The notes under the pieces: generated by a model
What the model saw: only the letters and a program-made list of their open reading frames with translations
Told to the model about the DNA's origin: nothing
The model's database searches: none
Made by a program: the position numbers and the translations under genes
Shown here: positions 6,224 to 9,378 of the stretch, piece after piece
Layout of the letters: every line of letters begins with the position of its first letter
How positions within the stretch are numbered: position 1 is the stretch's first letter
Assembly: GCA_016282215.1 (NCBI GenBank)
Contig: JAEEKC010000195.1
Span: 1-9,378, forward strand
Reading direction: 5' to 3'
Length of the DNA stretch: 9,378 nucleotides
Origin: Lachnospiraceae bacterium
GTDB lineage: Bacteria > Bacillota > Clostridia > Lachnospirales > Lachnospiraceae

Positions 6224-8353
6224 TTAAATCTCCCGTATTCCAAAAGAATAGTCGTCCGATTTATATTTGAGCAGTATCCCCGATGTCGCCTTCATGGTCA
6301 GTTTTACTTTACCGGCATGGACTTCCACTTCGGCGGGTTCGTCCGTAAAGCCGTCGCAGTCGGTGAGCATCAGGCGCTTCATCATAGCTTCACGGGCTAC
6401 GCCCATATCCCAGACGGACACTTCGAGGTCGATCTCGCGATTGTTATTGTTGATGACGATCAGGCTGCCTTCCTTGCGGTTGAACCGCGAATAGGAAATG
6501 ACGTTGTAATCCGCCAGTTCCTTTTTCATGGAGCCGGTCATCAGTTCCGCATTTTCCTTATGGATCCGGACCATAGCCTTGTGAAAATCGATCATCTCAT
6601 GATCTTCCCGTCCCCAGGGGTAGGTCCTTCTGTTGTCGGGATCCGTAAAGCCGCAGACACCGGCTTCATCGCCATAGTAAATGGTGGGCGCGCCGGGCCA
6701 GGTCATCTGGATCATGACAGCCTCTCGCATAACGGCTTTGTTGATATCCCAGCCGGCTGCCTCGCTGCCGAGGGTCCCCACACGTCCGACCTTTTTATTC
6801 GTACGTGTCAAAAATCTGGAGTGGTCATGGTTGGAAAGCTCGTTCATGGCGATCAGGCTTGAGGCCCCGGTAAAAGCGGCACCGTGATGGACCATGGCCC
6901 CCCAGAAACTCTCCGCATTGCCCAAAAGGTCTTCGCGGTAGTCATCACTGTGTTTCTGCATGCCGGTCAAAAACCAGGTCACGGGCTCCATGAACGCATC
7001 ATAGTTCATGACCGTATCCCATTCACCGTTCTCGATCCATTCCTTGGGCGAGCCGTAATGCTCGGCCAGGACGATGGCATCAGGATTTGCCTCGCGAACC
7101 GCATTCCTGAAATCCTTCCAGAACTTATGATTCATCTCCGGGCTGTGCCCTAAGTCCGCTGCCACGTCAAGACGCCAGCCATCGCAATTATAAGGCGGAG
7201 ACACCCATTTTTTCCCGATCTGAAGTACGTAGTTATACAGATCTTCGCTGCCCTCATAGTTCAGTTTTGGCAGCGTGTCATGTCCCCACCAGCCGTCATA
7301 AGACGGGTTATAGGGCCATTTATCCTTTTGGTAAAACTCAAAATAATCTCTGTAAGGACTGTCCTCGGAAATATAGGCTCCCTTCGGATAGCCTTCAAAA
7401 TCCTCATATACCCGTTCCCTGTCCATCCACTTATTAAACGAACCGCAGTGGTTGAACACACCGTCAAGAATCACACGGATGCCGCGTCTGTGAGCCTCTT
7501 CCACCAGCTCAGCAAAGAGCTGATTCGACGCCTCTAAGTTTGCCTTGTTTGCCACACGATTGATATAGCGGCTTGCCTTGCGGTTTTCATGCTCTCCCTC
7601 CGGGAGCAGCTCTCCCTCATCGGAAACGATGCGCCCGATATGGGGATCGATATAATCGTAATCCTGAATATCATATTTGTGATTGGAGGGCGATACAAAG
7701 AGAGGATTGAAATAGATCACATCCACGCCTAAATCCTGCAGATAATCCATCTTATCCAGAACGCCCTGCAGATCGCCGCCGTAAAACTCCCGCACACCCA
7801 TCATGGCAGGATATTTATACCAGTCCGTCACCCTGTTTACATGCTCGCCGATATAGTTATACTCATGGTCGAGCACATCATTGGACGGATCCCCGTTGCA
7901 GAACCGGTCCACGTAGATCTGGTACATGACCGCACCCATGGCCCATTTCGGATAGGAAAGCCCCGGCACCAGCGTGAAAAAATAATACTCCGAGGTTTCT
8001 TTGACCACGCCGCGAAGATCATAATAACAGACAATCTTGCCGATCATGATCTCGAAATAATACTCGAATTTGATGTCCTCAAGCGGCACTTCGATCTCAT
8101 AATAGTCAAAGGTCGTATCCCGCTCCACCCGGTTCATCATATGTTTGTGGGCATTGTGGTTCAAAAAAACAAAGTCCACATTGTTCTTGGCCGTCCGAAA
8201 GCGGATCTTCGCCCTTGAATAGGGCGCCGGATCAGGCGGGATCACGTAATCTCCCGTCATGTCCGAAAACAGTGCTTTTTTATTAAAAACCGGACGCATG
8301 GCCATAAAGTACTGCATATTCTGTTCGGCCCGCTTGAACTGATTATAGTCCAT
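6224..8353 (-). CDS. GH13 alpha-amylase family glycosidase (neopullulanase/cyclomaltodextrinase-like)
   Basis: A 709-residue intracellular enzyme of glycoside hydrolase family 13, expected to hydrolyse alpha-1,4 (perhaps also alpha-1,6) bonds in imported malto-oligosaccharides or glycogen fragments. An N-terminal beta-rich domain (about 25-130) resembles the CBM34-type domain of neopullulanases. The (beta/alpha)8 barrel starts near AVMYQIYVDRF (141-151). Region I is DGVFNH (297-302). Region II is GWRLDVA (392-398), with nucleophile Asp396. The acid/base is Glu431 in LAEHYG. Region IV is NHD (508-510), with stabiliser Asp510. LPKLN (361-365) is the MPKLN-like fifth motif typical of neopullulanase-type members, and GDE (561-563) is also conserved. 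All three catalytic residues are present. There is no signal peptide. An in-frame TGA three codons upstream rules out a longer N-terminus. The ribosome binding site is weak (GAGGG about 12 bases before the ATG). pfkA starts 43 bases after the stop, with no terminator seen between them, which suggests a shared transcript feeding glucose units into glycolysis. Exact substrate and subfamily are open. Confidence 0.9.
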   Translation of the reverse strand: MDYNQFKRAEQNMQYFMAMRPVFNKKALFSDMTGDYVIPPDPAPYSRAKIRFRTAKNNVDFVFLNHNAHKHMMNRVERDTTFDYYEIEVPLEDIKFEYYFEIMIGKIVCYYDLRGVVKETSEYYFFTLVPGLSYPKWAMGAVMYQIYVDRFCNGDPSNDVLDHEYNYIGEHVNRVTDWYKYPAMMGVREFYGGDLQGVLDKMDYLQDLGVDVIYFNPLFVSPSNHKYDIQDYDYIDPHIGRIVSDEGELLPEGEHENRKASRYINRVANKANLEASNQLFAELVEEAHRRGIRVILDGVFNHCGSFNKWMDRERVYEDFEGYPKGAYISEDSPYRDYFEFYQKDKWPYNPSYDGWWGHDTLPKLNYEGSEDLYNYVLQIGKKWVSPPYNCDGWRLDVAADLGHSPEMNHKFWKDFRNAVREANPDAIVLAEHYGSPKEWIENGEWDTVMNYDAFMEPVTWFLTGMQKHSDDYREDLLGNAESFWGAMVHHGAAFTGASSLIAMNELSNHDHSRFLTRTNKKVGRVGTLGSEAAGWDINKAVMREAVMIQMTWPGAPTIYYGDEAGVCGFTDPDNRRTYPWGREDHEMIDFHKAMVRIHKENAELMTGSMKKELADYNVISYSRFNRKEGSLIVINNNNREIDLEVSVWDMGVAREAMMKRLMLTDCDGFTDEPAEVEVHAGKVKLTMKATSGILLKYKSDDYSFGIREI

Positions 8354-8380
8354 ACCTGCTCACTACCCTCGTCATTTCCC

Positions 8381-8408
8381 GTTATACATACAAAATGATT
8401 ATCCCCAA
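8381..8408 (-). promoter_or_regulatory. Possible sigma-A-type promoter for the amylase gene
   Basis: On the minus strand TATAAC (8386-8381) matches five of six bases of the -10 consensus. TTGGGG (8408-8403) is a weak -35 candidate, 16 bases upstream, matching only the first three positions of TTGACA. Transcription would start about 20 bases ahead of the amylase ATG and would leave the hairpin-rich element upstream of the transcript. If instead the promoter lies near 8590-8650, the element would be a long 5' leader. The sequence does not decide between the two. Confidence 0.35.
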
Positions 8409-8570
8409 TGATGATACGAATTGCTACATGGCCGCCAGCCATTCCCGCAATTCTAAAAACATTCGCAATCCGCGGATTTACTACGTAATCCGCTACTTGC
8501 TCATGTTTTGCGGGTCCCAAGGTCAAGCCCTCGTTTGTGCAAGCATACCCTGGCTTGCACTTTGTGACCC
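8403..8570 (-). other. Hairpin-rich intergenic element: structured leader or dispersed palindromic repeat
   Basis: This stretch lies between the terminator and the amylase start and holds three separate inverted repeats. In minus-strand order they are: (1) GTGCAAGC/GCTTGCAC, 8 bp, at 8537-8544 and 8553-8560, with an 8-base loop, enclosed by GGTCA (8521-8525) and TGACC (8565-8569); a GGGTC (8512-8516)/GACCC (8566-8570) pair competes for that outer stem. (2) GCGGATT/AATCCGC, 7 bp, at 8472-8478 and 8487-8493, which can extend by two pairs past a bulge. (3) GAATTGC/GCAATTC, 7 bp, at 8418-8424 and 8447-8453, enclosing an inner ATGGC/GCCAT stem at 8428-8432 and 8438-8442. A perfect 12-base palindrome, AATCCGCGGATT (8467-8478), overlaps stem 2. 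Such density suggests a structured RNA or a mobile palindromic repeat. I do not recognise a known riboswitch class. There is no T run after any of the stems to form a leader terminator. Confidence 0.5.
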
Positions 8571-8589
8571 TATCTTCATAGTATAGCAT

Positions 8590-8626
8590 AAAAAAAAGGG
8601 ATTTGGTAGCAAAATCCCCTTTTTTT
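8590..8626 (-). terminator. Strong intrinsic terminator, structurally bidirectional
   Basis: The stem pairs GGGATTT (8598-8604) with AAATCCC (8612-8618). It is flanked by eight A on the left (8590-8597) and seven T on the right (8620-8626), with one unpaired C at 8619. Read on the minus strand, this is a G/C-containing hairpin followed by eight T, a classic Rho-independent terminator. It ends transcripts coming from the nucleotidase gene about 100 bases after its stop codon. It could also work in the plus direction, but no plus-strand gene lies nearby. It isolates the amylase-pfkA-dnaX unit from the gene upstream. Confidence 0.88.
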
Positions 8627-8724
8627 CTCTGTCTGTATACAATTCACAGCCCGGCTGTACAACCGACATCTTCGTACTCACGATCACTTATGATCCGATG
8701 CCTGATGCGTGCGATCTGCCTGCC

Positions 8725-9237
8725 TTACTCAAGGGCTTCGATGGCCGCCACTTCCCGCAGGGCTTTTTCCGGATCGGTGTACAGGATCACACTGCCGCCC
8801 AAGGCATCCCACTCTTTGGTATTTTTGTCATAATCGTCGATCAGCACACAGGACTTGCCCTTGCAGTAGTTCTTTTTATCCTTCCGGCGTACCGTATGGA
8901 CCACAACCTGTGCGGAAAGCAGGTCCGCCACCCACTTCCGTTTGTCGGAAGCCGCATCAATGATCCCGCGCTCCGGCCGGGGGATCCCTGTCAGAATCTC
9001 CACTTTATCGCCGTATTTTTCATAGAGCTTATGAAACATGTCTACTGCGCCCGGCATAGGCTGGAGTTTCCCGTAAAAATGCCCTACCTTTCGGATGCGG
9101 TCCCACATCTCATCCTCGTATTCCTGTGACTGGATGGCGTTCTGGGGCTGTGGCTCCATAAAGCACAGCCTCCTGATCCCGTCATCAAAATCCGCCAAAA
9201 CGCCATCCATATCCATGTAGATTTTTTGAATTTCCAT
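8725..9237 (-). CDS. HAD-superfamily 5'(3')-deoxyribonucleotidase-like protein (NT5C type)
   Basis: A 170-residue cytoplasmic protein of the HAD fold, resembling the small NT5C 5'-nucleotidase family. That family removes phosphate from (deoxy)nucleoside monophosphates through an aspartyl-phosphate intermediate with Mg2+. HAD motif I is DMDGVLAD at residues 9-16, with nucleophile Asp9 and general acid Asp11. Motif II is probably Thr83 in ILTG. The motif III lysine is probably in the Lys-rich stretch 119-128. Motif IV is the acidic pair Asp134-Asp135 in LIDDYDKN. Residues 20-75 supply the small cap. The length is normal for a single-domain member, and there is no signal peptide or membrane segment. 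The start is supported by AGGAG (9246-9242) four bases upstream of the ATG. A strong terminator follows about 100 bases after the stop, so this gene is probably a transcription unit of its own or the end of one. The substrate is not predictable; another small phosphatase activity is possible. Confidence 0.82.
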   Translation of the reverse strand: MEIQKIYMDMDGVLADFDDGIRRLCFMEPQPQNAIQSQEYEDEMWDRIRKVGHFYGKLQPMPGAVDMFHKLYEKYGDKVEILTGIPRPERGIIDAASDKRKWVADLLSAQVVVHTVRRKDKKNYCKGKSCVLIDDYDKNTKEWDALGGSVILYTDPEKALREVAAIEALE

Positions 9238-9249
9238 GTTGCTCCTTAA

Positions 9250-9278
9250 TTTATTCGTACTCCATCACACCGAATAAA
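9250..9278. repeat. 8-bp perfect inverted repeat upstream of the nucleotidase gene
   Basis: TTTATTCG at 9250-9257 is the exact reverse complement of CGAATAAA at 9271-9278, with a 13-base spacer. The repeat ends only four bases from the CTCCT (AGGAG on the minus strand) ribosome binding site of the downstream gene. In RNA it would form an A/U-rich hairpin just ahead of the start. In DNA it has the size of a dimeric repressor operator. There is no run of T after it in the direction of transcription, so it does not look like a terminator. Its role is inferred from position only. Confidence 0.4.
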
Positions 9279-9332
9279 CACTTCGTTCTTTCTACTGCCT
9301 GATCGATCAGTCGTACATCGCTCCGTATTATC

Positions 9333-9378
9333 TCATTTGACCTTCACTTTCTTACTGAGGCCGCGTTTCCTAAACATC
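9333..9378 (-). CDS. Possible C-terminal end of an upstream gene (partial)
   Basis: On the minus strand one frame is open from the window edge to a TGA at 9335-9333 and encodes a short, very basic tail (MFRKRGLSKKVKVK). The other two minus frames hit stops within about 35 bases of the edge, so this is the only frame in which an upstream minus-strand gene could end here. The Met at 9377-9375 could also be an isolated ATG. Family and function cannot be judged from 14 residues. If it is real, the gene lies 95 bases upstream of the nucleotidase gene and reads in the same direction. Confidence 0.22.
   Translation of the reverse strand, partial: MFRKRGLSKKVKVK

Noticed and set aside
5338..6270. 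A 310-codon plus-strand open frame opposite pfkA
   Set aside because: It lies wholly antisense to a well-conserved gene, shows no recognisable domain, and is explained by the codon bias of the minus-strand gene. The same holds for the 204-codon plus-strand frame at 580-1194 opposite the DUF5711 gene.
8467..8478. Perfect palindrome AATCCGCGGATT as a restriction or recombination site
   Set aside because: Palindromes of 12 bases are expected about twice by chance in 9.4 kb. It overlaps a stem of the hairpin element and needs no separate explanation.
8627..8724. Possible small RNA gene or tRNA between the nucleotidase stop and the terminator
   Set aside because: There is only a small ACAGC/GCTGT hairpin (8646-8658) and a weak GATCA/TGATC pair. 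No cloverleaf or T-loop sequence is present. It reads as an ordinary 3' untranslated region.

Overview
The window reads as a piece of chromosome from a Gram-positive anaerobe of the Clostridia, most likely a Lachnospiraceae gut bacterium. This rests on moderate GC content, AGGAGG-type ribosome binding sites, the dnaX-ybaB-recR block directly downstream of a 6-phosphofructokinase gene, and a DUF5711-type membrane protein. The genus cannot be named from sequence alone. All eight convincing genes lie on the minus strand, so transcription runs from high to low coordinates. I see no tRNA, rRNA, CRISPR array, transposase or phage gene.

In order of transcription, the window starts at about 9378 with what may be the last few codons of an upstream gene. 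A 95-bp gap follows, carrying an 8-bp perfect inverted repeat. Next is a small HAD-fold 5'(3')-deoxyribonucleotidase-like gene (9237-8725), which ends near a strong hairpin terminator with A and T runs on both sides (8626-8590). Between that terminator and the next gene is a roughly 230-bp stretch with three well-formed hairpins in a row and a possible promoter. It is either a structured leader or a dispersed palindromic repeat, and it is the least explained part of the window.

A GH13 alpha-amylase/neopullulanase-type enzyme (8353-6224) leads into pfkA (6180-5107). pfkA is only 2 bases from dnaX (5104-3449), and the last two sense codons of pfkA form the dnaX ribosome binding site. After an 85-bp AT-rich gap come ybaB/ebfC (3363-3022) and recR (3009-2413), 12 bases apart. 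After a 94-bp gap come galM (2318-1269) and a single-pass DUF5711-type protein (1248-91), 20 bases apart.

Two themes are mixed. One is carbohydrate use: cytoplasmic alpha-glucan hydrolysis, the committed glycolytic step, and sugar anomer interconversion. The other is DNA maintenance: the clamp-loader subunit, a nucleoid-associated protein and recombination mediator RecR, with a nucleotidase upstream that may act on nucleotide pools. Tight spacing suggests that amylase-pfkA-dnaX and ybaB-recR, possibly with galM-DUF5711, are co-transcribed. No new multi-gene defence or mobile system is evident. The points that deserve checking are the hairpin-rich leader, the non-standard active-site residues of the phosphofructokinase, and the pfkA-dnaX coupling.
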